This document shows, one piece after another, positions 48,121 through 59,163 of a stretch of DNA of 64,000 nucleotides; the first letter of the stretch is position 1; every line of letters begins with the position of its first letter. Location of the stretch: contig WSUB01000030.1 in the NCBI GenBank assembly GCA_019633425.1, positions 186,001-250,000 on the forward strand, written 5' to 3'. A model generated the notes under the pieces. It was not told where the DNA came from, ran no database searches, and saw only the letters and a program-made list of their open reading frames with translations. The stretch comes from Tulasnella sp. 424. Its lineage: Eukaryota > Basidiomycota > Agaricomycetes > Cantharellales > Tulasnellaceae. Position numbers and translations under genes: made by a program.

Positions 48121-49432
48121 TCACACGAGAGGCTTTGAGGTGCGCTTGCTCGTCCAGCGACTGAGCCATGTCCAGAGGAAGTGATCGATGTCGTTCCAGA
48201 TACGCTCCGAAGTGGTTTCCCCATCGAGAGGAATTAGCCGTCCGGTCAGTTCATCCTTCGGTATTTCAGCGAGAATCTCCTTGAATCGGTCATGAGCCGC
48301 CCTGGCGCTGGGACGAGCTGCTGGATCTACAGGCGTCATGAAGTCTGTGAGGGGTTGAAGAGGCTTGAAGTCGGAAGCCCGATAAATCTGTGGTACATGG
48401 TTACTCATCGGAGATATCGGAGCAGCGGCTCCACTTACACTTTCGAAGAATCGCTTGTACGCCATCCCGAGAATGTGAACATCCAGCTTGTACGGATCGT
48501 ATGGGACGTGGTCAGAGAGTTCCGGGGCACGCTCCTGACCGTCTACGCCGGTGGTCAAGCATTTCTTGTACGTTGACAAACCAAAGTCGACAAAGTAATA
48601 AGAGATATGGTCCGCTTCCCTTATGGCGCGGGAAGGCAATGCTCTCTTGAAGTCCGACACCCGGAAGGGAAACTGAGGGTGCCATCCTTCTGGATAAAGT
48701 GCACGGGCGTCCATCATAATGTTATCAAAAGCACAGTCCCTTTTAGGACAGGTGTGACGGGCTTAGACGGGTATAGGCAGGGGCGTGGAAGGGTCACTTA
48801 CCGGTGGGCAATCTCGTTTTCGTGCAAAAAAACGAGCGCCTGTTAAACATTGCAATTAGAATTTGATCCTAAACAAGCAAGTAAAAATTTACCTCCAAGG
48901 TTTGCTCGACGAGAGAAGTAAATTCCTGCATCGTAGCAGGGGGTGGACGGTCGATCTGACGTAGCAAAGGAAGGACAAGGATCGCCCTGTCTCCATGAAC
49001 CGGGTCATCTAGGATATCCAGAACAGGAATGCAATGGTTGCGGGGGTCATTTTGCAAAGCGGGAGAAGCTAGCAACCGCCCGATTTCGATTTCTGGCGAA
49101 GACCTGGAGATGAGTTTGAGAAAAACCGGCTTGCCGTCAGAAACCCGGTTTGCATCAAGACGTTTACTATGCTTATATGGCAATACTTAGTTAGAGGAAA
49201 CTTATCAATACGATAGACGTACTAATAGAAGTAGTGAGTCCTCGTAGTAGAATTCTGGGTCTCGTTCGGATGCAGGCCAAGACGGGGTCCAACCAGGTCT
49301 ATAACGAGGTCGAAGGAGATATCCATGGTTCTTAAGGAGCTCATAGCGAGCCACCCAAGAGGTCTCCAACGGATGCAGTTTCCTGCGGTCGCGATCCCAA
49401 GGCGTGTCTTCGTCGGATTCGCCGTCCGTCAT
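48121..49432 (-). CDS. Atypical protein kinase A (basidiomycete-expanded family, possibly AgaK1)
   Basis: Start MTDGESDEDTPWDRDRRKLH at 49432. A conserved N-terminal block LLRPRYRPGWTPSWPASERD precedes the kinase fold and recalls the AgaK1 kinase group of mushroom fungi. The glycine loop is not recognisable (HSKRLDANRVSDGKP), but the ATP lysine (VFLKLISRS), helix-C Glu (SPEIEIGRLL), catalytic loop HR-DCAFDNIMMD (across an intron at about 48722-48800), YYFVDFGLSTY and RAPELSD (APE) are present. The protein ends in a Trp-rich tail (WNDIDHFLWTWLSRWTSKR) before TGA at 48121. Catalysis is plausible but nucleotide binding must be unusual. The substrate is unknown. It is a close paralogue of the kinase at 54433-55756. 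Confidence 0.82.
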
Positions 49433-49496
49433 TTAGAAAGGGATGGTGAAGAGACGAGGGATAAATGCATGCTTGAACCGTGGCATAGGAGTACAC

Positions 49497-49809
49497 GCTT
49501 TGTTACCTTGCACCGTCTTCAGGACCGAGCTCGGGCCGTGATCAATGCAGCTATCAAGAGGCGTAACGAGTTTTGTGATGAAAAGTGGCGCCTCTGTCGG
49601 CCCATTGCGAAAGTCCAATGCTCTGATTGGAAGCCGTATGGGACTGTGGATTCGAGTGATGCTATAATGAAGTATGCTCAAAGTGAGCCATATTTAAATT
49701 GCTGGACTACTGGTTGGAGGGATAACTGATGGTTTTGGTTGTGTTTGACTTGGTGGGCAGAACGTTGGCACGCTCGTGTTTCCCCTTCTAACTCGGAGAA
49801 TCATTGTTA
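49497..49809 (+). pseudogene. Truncated third metallophosphatase copy (3' end only)
   Basis: Contains only the last two exons of the metallophosphatase: VTLHRLQDRARAVINAAIKR ... CDEKWRLCRPIAKVQCSDWK ... YGTVDSSDAIMKYAQ, then the last intron and a last exon ending SNSENHC-TAA. No catalytic motif remains. It shares gaaaagtggcgcctctgtc with copy B and tccaatgctctg with copy A, so it is a mosaic or an independent third copy. It lies about 65 bases upstream of the kinase A start codon. Confidence 0.8.
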
Positions 49810-50008
49810 ACCTTTTAAACCGATTCTTCCGTCTTGTTACGCCCACGGCATTCGATGCCGTGGCGTTTATGTGGCTCTAAAGATTGATTTAACGAAGTCT
49901 CTTTGTCAACGGTGTTCTTGGACATAACATGGGTTTTCATACCCGAAATGAAAAATGTTGAGCTTCCATGCATGTTCCACCTTTGATCACTTCATCTGGT
50001 ACTTATGT
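49810..50008 (+). repeat. Shared 3' flank of the remnant copy
   Basis: Matches 53678-53872 downstream of copy B (for example gtggcgtttatgtggctct and gagcttccatgcatgtt), confirming that the remnant was once a full unit. About 20 bases later, at 50028, the 5' flank of copy B begins. Confidence 0.7.
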
Positions 50009-50696
50009 TTTGGGCGCGCGGGAGGCTGTGGATGTTAACGTTGTAGCATTAACACTGTTTTGAGTGTGCTGTGCAGGGCCATGAGCTCAGGGGGTGCTGA
50101 CGTTGAGGGCCATCTCACGGACCGGAGCAATGTTCGATCATCCTTCGCTTCTTCCGCCACCAGCCATAATTCAACACCGTGTCCATTCTTCCTTAAGCCC
50201 CCGCGGCATGCTTCAGCCTTTGATTTGATGCAAAGATGGCCGCGGTATCTATATGGCCTAATGCGACAGAATGGGTTAATAGCGTAAGTCGAGATTCCTT
50301 GCAATCGAGTGAAACATCCAGACTGTTTCCTGCAATGTGCCGCGGGCTACGATACCCATCATCCCTCGTGCCCCATTTTCGTACTCACAGGCAGTGCATG
50401 TAAGTAGGATGTGGCTGTAGGAGGGTCTTCGGCTCGTCCACCCTTGGCGGAGTGGGCATCGAAGAAGAATGTCAACTCTTCGTTCTTTTCCTTTCATCCC
50501 CCCATTTATTTTTATTGTCCATTCGAATGAAATTCGTTGCCAGTTTCTCTCGACGCCTCCAAAGCCTCTGACGGAGCCGGTCAGGGAAAGACAATGTCCC
50601 CGTCACAATGGTCCCTTCGGAGAGACAGCCGCCCGAGTAAGAGAGGCGCCGTAATTCCACGTCCCTTCCCCTGTGCCCTATCACCCCCAGCTACTC

Positions 50697-50705
50697 TATA
50701 AAATA
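50697..50705 (+). promoter_or_regulatory. TATA box of metallophosphatase copy B
   Basis: TATAAAATA 46 bases before the ATG at 50751, equivalent to the TATA element of copy A. Confidence 0.55.
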
Positions 50706-50750
50706 CCTCTGAAACGCACACCGTACTCACCACCAATCTCATCCCAGGTC

Positions 50751-53677
50751 ATGAGGTCGTCCCATTTCGTTCTCTCGCTAGCCTTAGGTCAGCCGTGTAC
50801 GTTTCGGACCGACTTCGTGCAATCACTGATCTTTTCCCCGCTTTCAGCATCAAAAACTACCCTCGCCCTTGCGGGCCAAACCCGGCCGAAAATTGAGCTG
50901 CAAGATGTAAGTTGTATCGTTGACCATAGGCGAAGTTCTGACCGGTGCTTGCATTTAGGTGAATTTCGTACACACATCTGACATTCATTCTTGGTACCGA
51001 GGGCATCAAAAAGCGGATGCTGTTTCGAGATATTGGGAGTAAGATCATCTCCCCATGCTCCGCGCGCCCCTACACGTCTCACTTTTCCTCAGCGCCAACA
51101 TAGGCGACGTTGCCAGCTTCGTGCATCATATGAAGCAAAAGGCCGAGGTATGTCTATAGATTGGCCTGGGCGTACTTCCTGCTCACTTCCAGGAGCTGCG
51201 TAGCGCCAGGGACAAGATCTTTTTTTCGTCAACTCTGGAGATGATACCCATGGAGGAGGACTCTCCGACTCGGAAGACCCCGAAGGAGGAAAGGTGCGCT
51301 TCAGTGACATCACCTGAGCCCCCTTCTTGGTCTGACCACAAGGTTGTTTTGGCTTCTGACCAGGCGCTGGCCATCCATGTAACACTGCCTTACGACGTTA
51401 TTACTCCCGGAAAGTACGGTCACGGCACACCTTTTCCAAGTGATCCTCTCTAATTAACCACTCAACGATCGAACAGTCATGAACTGGAGAACCGAGTGGT
51501 CGCCCGGAACTTGTAGTGCGTTAAACACTTTATGGATATCTCAAAGCTCCCGACCTCCCTGACCTGGGCTTTAGTTATAACATCACTTCCAGGCTCTCGG
51601 ACTCTGAAAAGACCAAGTATCTCGCCTCGAATGTTTACTTCACCGATGACACTGGGGAAGAGGTGCTCCTGGCGGAGCGATACAAGATCTGGACGACGCG
51701 AGGTGGAGAAGGACGCAAAGTGGCTGCCTTAGGTGTCAGCTTCGAGAATAAGAAGACCGCCAGTGCTGGGGTTAGAATCCAACCTATTGAAAAAATGGTC
51801 GAGGAAGAATGGGTAAGCCTTTTATCGTCGTGGAATTCCCGGATGGATTAAGTGGTGACGTTGATATTTGCTATTAGTTTTCTAAGGACGTTTTGGGCGT
51901 TAACCCGGATATCTTCCTCCTCGTTGGTCATATGAGCATCAGCGACGAAGACAACAAATGTGAGATCTCCCGCGCATGTCTGTTCAATCAGAGGTGACTT
52001 ATTTTTGACGTCCGATTGCTCTCTGTCAGGGAGCGTTATTCATGACGCTATCAGGAAGAGGCACCCTGCGACACCGATATTTATTTTTGGTGGTAAGCTC
52101 CTGGTGGCTTTTTTCGGTGCCTCTCGTGTATTGAAACGACTATTCCTCGATTAGGTCATTCTCACCGGCGCGACTGCCGCATGGCTTTCGATGCCGTCGG
52201 GCGTTCCATCGCAATCGAGGTGAGCAATGGCTCCGGGAAAGCTAAGCAGTGACGTATCTTACCTTCACCAACCCACCTTTCTCAGTCGGGGCGATACCTC
52301 GAGACCGTAGGATGGGTCAGCGCTGCACTAACCGAACCTTCGAAACCTCTCAAATTCGTTCGCCGTTACTTGGACCCAAGCAAGGACACATTCCAGGTGC
52401 GTAACGTCCACCCGAGTCTGGGGAAATGTCGAAGTTGGTTTTGACGGGGTCATCATCGCTCAGAGACACTCTGGTATCGACAAGAAGTCCTTCGATACAG
52501 AAACCGCAAAGGATGTTATGAGTCGTTTTAATGAACTAGCCAAGCAAAGGGGGCTAGACGAGGTATATGGATGTGCTCCACGCAGTGCGCCCTTCCCCCT
52601 TCATTTGCACACTGTTCGGTCGAAGCTGACATCATTTGTCCACTTTTCAGCTTATAACTGGGACCATGAGAAGTACAGCACGCACGCGAAAGACCATGTT
52701 CTCAATTTCTATATCAACGAAGTCTTCCCTGAAATCGTCAATACTAAGAACAATACGACAGGAGAACCCAATCCGTACTTCTTGTTGGTGAACAATGGGT
52801 TCATGAGAGGTCCGATCTACCAAGGCAAGTTTACGAAGGATGACAAATGTGAGTATTCCCGACCAACAGAATCATAATGAGATCCGCGGGACGTTGATGT
52901 CCTTCGACACGACAGTCGTCAATACGCCGTACAAGCAGCAATTCTCATTCGTCCAGCTGCCTCGTCTGATTGCGGAGCGTGTTCTCGAGATGATTGATCA
53001 TCTCCAGGGGACGGCCGACGACGCTGTAACCGACTTTGGCACGGCGTATAGGAGCGGCGGGGACCAGACTGCTTTGAGGATGGAGGGATCGGAAGAAACC
53101 CCCCTGACTTTGGGACGCTATTTGAGTAACGAGATAGTAGGAAAGCTCACAGTCACTTCCCCGGGCTACGTGACCACGGACGTAAGTCTCCGATTTGCCT
53201 CACTCCCGTTCATCGTTGAACTTCGGCTCAACATTTTCCTCAGAGGTGCGAAGAACTTGGTCCTGGCGACGATACCGTCCATACATCTCCCGGTCTCAAA
53301 ATCCAGTACCCTCCCACATACGTCCATTCTCGCTCTCCTTCCACCCAAACGCTGGGCAAGTACAACTTGGTCGACTTTGTCATCTTGCACCGTCTTCAAG
53401 ATCGAGTTCAGGCCGTGATCAATGCAGCTATCAAGATGCATAACGAGTTTTGTGATGAAAAGTGGCGCCTCTGTCAGCCCATTGCGAGCATTGAGAAGGA
53501 TGCTTGGAAGCCGTATGGGACTGTGGATTCGAGTGATGCTATAGTGAAGTATGCTCAAAGTGAGTCATATTTAAACTGCTAGGCTACTAGTTGGAGGGAT
53601 AACTGATGGTTTTGACTTGGTGGGCAGAATATTGGCGCTCTCTTGTTTCACCTTCTAGCTCGGAGAATCATTGTTAA
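50751..53677 (+). CDS. Secreted 5'-nucleotidase-like metallophosphatase, copy B
   Basis: Paralogue of the gene at 44584-47517 with the same exon structure. Start MRSSHFVLSLALASKTTLAL (signal peptide). Metal-binding motifs are all kept: FVHTSDIHSWYRGH, FFVNSGDDTHGG, TPGNHELENR (GNHE across an intron), LLVGHMSISD and FGGHSHRRDC. A seven-T run near 51210 looks like a frameshift, but using the acceptor GCCAG six codons further in restores a continuous frame in both copies. The last exon ends YWRSLVSPSSSENHC-TAA at 53677. Differences from copy A are mostly substitutions (for example YFTDDTGEEVLLAERY against NFIDDYGKEVPLAKRY), so the copies may differ in charge or specificity around the first domain. 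Paired tail-to-tail with kinase B. Confidence 0.87.
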
Positions 53678-53872
53678 CCTTTCGATCCAATTCTTTCATC
53701 TTGTTGCGCCTAAGGGCCTTCGATGCCGTGGCGTTTATGTGGCTCTAGAGATTGATTTAACGAAGTCTCTTCGTCAGCGGTGTTGGTCATAACATGAGTT
53801 TTCACGCCCGAAATGAATAATGTTGAGCTTCCATGCATGTTTCACCGTGGATCACTTCATCTGGAACTTATA

Positions 53873-54432
53873 GGTCTCATTGAGATCCTGCTTTTGATTA
53901 AGCTGACATGCGTTCTTAGTGTTATCTCCTTGCCCTGTTCTCCGAGATTCACCAGTCTTTGGGACAGTGTTTAAGCTCTTTCCCTGCATCTCCCCGTCCC
54001 ATATGTTTCGCTCTAACTGCGCTTGCATGCCGATGTCCGGCATCGTTCCTCAACTGGAACATGGCGCTGATATTTTCTGCTGAAAGAGGTTCGTCGGCTT
54101 GGTATTGGCTACAGGATATCGAACGAAACCCGTTACTAGAGTTCTGACAGGTCTTGAGCATAGTCAATTTATGTATCGCACGTTTATGGCATGTTCCCAT
54201 TCGAGCATTACCAAACCTTTCTTGTACGATTCTATCTTCCTTCCCGTGGATTGCTACCCTGATAGCTTTCATATGCTCAACAGGTCTGCTTAGTTTCTTT
54301 TACTCGCAACTTAACCATCTTCATAACCCTTAATGATGATAGTTGGACCTCACTCCGCAGTCGCGGGCTGGATGAATGTTGGACAGGGAAAATTACATTG
54401 CCAAGAGCATCACTTAGATACAGGGGTATGCT
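53873..54432. other. Intergenic between metallophosphatase B and kinase B
   Basis: About 560 bases with no recognisable gene; likely the 3' UTRs of both convergent genes. Confidence 0.5.
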
Positions 54433-55756
54433 TCATGTAAGGGGATCAGCCGCCCGCTTGCGTGTCCAACGACTGAGCCACCTGGTCCAGATGAAATGCT
54501 CAATATCGTTCCAGATACGCTCAGCGGTGGTTTCCCCTTCATGAGAGACTAGACGTTTCATAAGCAATTCTTCCGGTAGATTCGAGAGCAGCTTTTCGAA
54601 ATATTTGTAGGCAGCACGAGCCGTGGGGCGTTCTGCTGGATCAACGGGCGCCATAAAGTCGGTCAGCGGCTGGAGACACTCAAAATCTGAGTCTCGATAA
54701 ATCTGAAAGAAGGTGTCATTCCTCATGAATCTGCCGAGCAATGTTATACGTACGCTTTCAAAAAATCGTTTATACGCCATTCCGAGAATATAAACGTCCA
54801 ACTTGAAGGGGTCGTATGGAATCTCGTCCGATAGCTCGGGGGCTCGTTCTTGACCATCAAGCCCCGTTGTTAAATTTTGTTTATAGGTTGATAGACCAAA
54901 GTCTATGAGATAGTATGGGACCTCTTCTATTTCTCTGAGTGCCCGAGGGGCTAGGATCGTTTTGACGTCTGGCGTTCGAAGATAGGCCTGGGGATGCCAC
55001 CCCTCTGGGTAAAGTGTGCGGGCGTCCATCATGATGTTATCGAACGCGCAGTCCCTTTAGGTCATAGTGATTTAAGGTCAGGCTATTCATTGCCAGCGTC
55101 AAAATACATTACGTACCGGTGGGCTATCTCATTTTCGTGTAGAAATACCAAGGTCTACCAAATCTAACGATTCAGTGGAAGAAAGAAAAGACAGAAAAGA
55201 ACAGCTCACCTCCAAGGTCTGCTGAATCAATGGAACGAATTCTTTAATCGTAGCAGGTGCTGGCCGATCAATCTGGCGGAGCAAAGGCAGGACGAGAATA
55301 ACTCCATCTGGAACGACCGGGTCAACCAGAATATCCAAGACAGGAACGCAATGGTTGCGAGGGTCATTTTTAAGCGCAGGAGACGCTAACATACGACCAA
55401 TCTCAATTTCTGGAGACGATGTCGAGACTAGCTTCAAGAACACGGGTCGACCATCGGAAACGCGATGAGCATCGAGGCGTTTGCTGTGCTGTGATAGGAT
55501 TTTTCAGTAAGAGGGAGTGAAAAGCATAGTCCTTACATACTAAAGGAAGTATAGCGTCCTCATGACTATATTCAGGGTTCCTCTCTGACGAAGGCCAGGA
55601 TGGTTCCCAACCTGGTCTGTACCGGGGGCGGAGAAGATACCCATGGGACTTGAGGAAATCATAGCGGGCCGCCCAAGGAACTTCTACTTGATCAAGGTTG
55701 ATGCGGTTGATATTGCTATCATCTTGGTTCACAGAAACGGAATTGCTGTCCGTCAT
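54433..55756 (-). CDS. Atypical protein kinase B (paralogue of kinase A)
   Basis: Start MTDSNSVSVNQDDSNINRIN; this Met aligns with the start of kinase A, so it is preferred over one five codons upstream at 55771. The block LLRPRYRPGWEPSWPSSERN is conserved. The glycine loop is again missing (RVSDGRPVFLKLVST), while helix-C SPEIEIGRML, HR-DCAFDNIMMD (intron at about 55054-55116), YYLIDFGLSTY and RAPELSD are kept. The C-terminus RIWNDIEHFIWTRWLSRWTR keeps the Trp-rich tail. The protein has the same five-exon layout as kinase A, but its sequence has diverged much more than the metallophosphatase pair has, so the kinase duplication may be older or the kinases under faster change. Confidence 0.82.
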
Positions 55757-57257
55757 CCTATGGTTACGCAAACGGAACGTGAACTAGGACTGTGAAACGA
55801 GGTTCGTTGGCTACCGTGGGAATAACTAACGGCATCCCGAGTTTGTTCCATAACCCGCCGTCGCTGAGTGTTTCCGAAGGGCGAGACTTGTACCATGAGC
55901 CTTCAGGAATGTTACAATTCCTCACTGCTGTTCTACGCGTATTTGAACAGACGAGGACCGAACACCATGCCGAACACAGAGCGACCGTCCTCTCACAACA
56001 TTCGTCAGGCACTCACTTTTTGATTCATCACATCATCCCTCTTCACTTCTGTCTGTCCTCGCTTAGAGCAAAGCCTGATATTAAAAGCGCTTGTTTTCGC
56101 GTTATATTTAGAGACCCCATACATCACAACTGACCGTGACATCTGGACAACAAAATGATAGCGCGTTTCCCAGGGTCCGAAATTCTGGTGAGACGGAAAT
56201 GCCCAATTCCACTCCACCAAACGGGCAGACAAGCTGGGAACGAGAGAATCCCCATTTCTAGATCCAATCTCCAGGGCACGACGGTGTCCTTTTTACAATT
56301 AGCCTTTCCGCTCCCAAACTTCCGCACTTTCGGAAAATAGGCTCTCTAGCCATCAAAACTCAGTCCTGTGGCACGCCCCTCGTAACTCAATTCTAGCGAT
56401 AAATCACCAGGGCATGGCGTCGGGATAATTGCTGTATACGTATCTGATACTTCGTGACCCGGTGGGGGTAAGACCTCAGGTGATCCTACGGACAGTCCAA
56501 GATCTCCTGCAAGCAATACCTCTGAATAAAACTATTAGTAAATTTAGGACCTCGGTCGTCATAAGCCAGGACTTCGTATTGTACGTGCTTCGCTTCAAAT
56601 CGTGTCGGACAGGGCCCCTCCAGAGAATATAGAAAACTGAGCGTTCGGAAAGATCCAAACACGTCACTCTAGGCTTGGATTTGAACCTTGTATCGCGGTG
56701 CAATTTAGTTGAAGGAAAGGAATGGGTGGATTAGGGAGATGTCGTGCTTCTTCGTTCAAGCAAGGAATTAGCCTCAATCGGACCATAGGACGGGCCGTCA
56801 TTCTGGAAAGTGTTGTAAGTGCCTGTCGCAGCCTTGACTACGCTGTCAGAACTTTGAGCCTTGCTTGTGGAAGTACCTTACATTGGCGTCGTTGGATCAA
56901 ATTTAGAAGCTGTCACGTCACGCTCGCACCAAGGAACACTCAGAAATGACTACCGTCGAAACGGCGGACGGAAATCTATCGAAATAGTATGACAAAGCCT
57001 CCCTTTCCATCGCTGCCAGGCCCCCAACTCGGCTTCCAGTCAAGCTTCAAAGATGTCGATGTCCGCCCAAAAGTCAAATGAAAATAAAGATGCATTCAAA
57101 TATCAGTGAACCATCTACGATACTATAACGCCTGGTGCATCTGGGCTCCGCTTGCTGCCGTGGAACCGTTGACCATGAATTAATTGCCGAGCAAACAAGA
57201 GATGAACTCCGCAAAGAAGTATTAGGAAGGATTCTACTACCGTGCAGAGGACCGACG
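55757..57257. other. Intergenic, no gene recognised
   Basis: About 1.5 kb. Short open frames on both strands have no recognisable domain. Confidence 0.5.
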
Positions 57258-59163
57258 TTAGCCCCGAAGTTCTTCCTCTGGTGACACTTCTTCCTCCTCT
57301 GGTGACACTTCCCCTCGTACAGCTGCTTCAGCATCAGTCTTCCATCGTTCAAGCCTTGCTGTTAGTTCTAGGTCCCTCCCAGCCAGTATGTCTTGCATAG
57401 CGTGGTGAACGTCTTCCATAGTAGGGCGAGCATCGACTGCGTTGTGCAGACATGCCAACCCTACGGACCAAGTTTGCATGCCAGCGTGACTCAGATTTGC
57501 GGGCATGCTTGGCCGCAGGTTCTTTTCAGTGAAAAGGCTATAGTAGATGGCTGGTACCAGCTCAAGTGGCACGTTCGCGAGACAGTCGCTTAAAGGGACC
57601 GTTCGCGATAGTGCCTTGAATGTTGAGAACCGTTAGTCGCGGTACCTAGGCGCGAATTGGTAAAACCTACATGTAGGATTAAGATGCCAAACGCCCAAGT
57701 ATCGCTCCCGGCAGTCTTCTGCAAGCCTTCATACACTTGAGGGCTAACGTGCGGCCCGCTACCACAGCCTTTGACAGAGTCCCGGGTGGAGTCTAAAAGT
57801 CGCCGCACCGAGAGCCCGAAGTCGCAGAGCAATGGCTGGAGTGGCGTGGGCGAGATGATCACATTATCTAACTTGATGTCGCCGTGGATGATAGCCTTCG
57901 CATGCATGTGCACGATAGCACTTGAAATTCGTTCGATCTTTATCAAGCAGGGGGTCAATGGCGGAACTTTGATACCCACTTGCAACGAACATACGAGTTG
58001 AATGTTTTGTTCCTCAGAAAGATCAGAGAGTGAATCCCTCCAACTTCGACCTTCGGTCACCCAACGAGACAGCAACCCTTTGAACATTCCAACCGAGCAG
58101 GTTCCATGAAATTCGAGGATGTTTGGATGGCGTTCAGGTTGCTGCAACTCATCCCATATCGCTCCTTCTCTTTCCAATTCCTGATCCAAGTCTCTCCATT
58201 AGTCAAGTCCTCCTTGGGAAGTAGTATAGTGATTTAACCTACATTATCATAGAGCCTCCCGGATACTGGAAGCTTGACCGCGTACGTGTCGCCGTCAAGG
58301 GTCGAGGCGTGGTAGATGGAACCAAATGTCCCTCGTACCCGTTTGCCTCCGAGGTCGCTATCGCAATGAATGAAGAGAGGAGACTTGCATTTATCTATCG
58401 TTGCAAAAAGCTTATTGTTTCCGTCTTTGTTTTCCTTTACGAACTGGCCCTGCGGGGTTTCGTCGTTAATTATAGTAGATCGCGAATCACGACTATAGGA
58501 CGATTGTTACGAACAAAGCCGACCTGAAATTCAACCCTAGACACTGCATTGGATAGCACGTCACGGTGAGCTTTGGCATCCTCGGTATAATGCTTCCCGA
58601 GCCGCTCGCTTTCCTCCATCGCCGCTCTTTTAACTCGTTGCCGCTCGTCCTCGACCGCTTTGTTCTTGATCCTGGCTTCAGAAATCCCTCTCTTCCATGC
58701 CATTAGTATCAGTGAGGCAATCTTTTCTATATGTATCGCACTTACAGCCAACTCCCCCCGCCGCGTCTCTAATTCTGCATGATGTTGGGCTACTTTCTGG
58801 GATCGGATAGGTATCTTGCCCGCGATCATCCCCAGTTCCTTCTTTTCATCCCTGTATTTTTGTACCGCACTAGACATGACAACGATCAGCGTAAACCATA
58901 GCCAGTGTATGGGATGTCATACGAGGAAGCTGTCCGCTTGAGCACGTCGTCCACGAGTAGAGGCCAGAGCTGGAGTAATTGTTCGATCCGGTGCGCAATA
59001 GGTTCCAAGGCGTCCATTTGCTTGCGCACACCATCAAGCCAGCCAACTTTGGTCGCCGAAACTTTCTTATACAGAAGCTCCTCAGCCATCTGATCTTCTG
59101 AGCCGCCGAAATTACTAAGTATGGAGTCAAACGAAGTGGATGAGCTGGACTGCGAGGAGCTCA
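57258..59163 (-). CDS. Protein kinase with helical/coiled-coil N-terminal domain (kinase C)
   Basis: Start MSSSQSSSSTSFDSILSNFG at 59163; an in-frame Met at 59227 is an alternative. Exon 1 is helical (LEPIAHRIEQLLQLWPLLVD) and joins through a 53-nt intron (GTATGA...GTCTAG) to AVQKYRDEKKELGMIAGKIP and, after another intron, KAVEDERQRVKRAAMEESER, a charged coiled coil. The kinase domain begins VRGTFGSIYHASTLDGDTYA (glycine loop and VKLP lysine) and has IIHGDIKLDNVII, LLCDFGLSVRR, SPQVYE in place of APE, and SDTWAFGILIL. The C-terminal extension holds AGMQTWSVGLACLHNAVDAR and MEDVHHAMQDILAGRDLELT and ends with a duplicated VSPEEE unit before the stop at 57258. Core residues are intact, so it is probably active. 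The N-terminal bundle plus kinase resembles the MLKL layout in outline only. Confidence 0.83.
57274..57315 (-). repeat. In-frame tandem repeat (VSPEEE x2) at kinase C C-terminus
   Basis: The unit tcctctggtgacacttc(tt/cc) occurs twice in a row on the plus strand and encodes EVSPEEE twice on the minus strand, just before the stop codon. Confidence 0.75.

Larger units (their letters stand above)
50028..53872 (+). repeat. Segmental repeat unit, copy B (metallophosphatase with flanks)
   Basis: Head-to-tail copy of 43885-47545 (offset about 6.15 kb), also keeping the 3' flank shared with the remnant. Coding and intron sequence are both conserved, which points to a recent duplication. Confidence 0.85.

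Noticed and set aside
51170..51250. Apparent frameshift at a T7 run in the metallophosphatase (both copies)
   Set aside because: Using the acceptor GCCAG slightly downstream gives KAE-GQDLFFVNSGDDTHGG in frame, so the gene is intact.
55757..55771. Kinase B start five codons upstream (MRNHRM)
   Set aside because: The Met at 55756 aligns with the start of the paralogous kinase A.
56640..56700. Minus-strand B-box-like GGTTCAAATCC
   Set aside because: The flanking bases do not form a T-stem or acceptor stem.
58880..58920. 28-nt intron between the two N-terminal exons of kinase C
   Set aside because: Too short; a 53-nt intron with donor GTATGA and acceptor GTCTAG gives a continuous frame.
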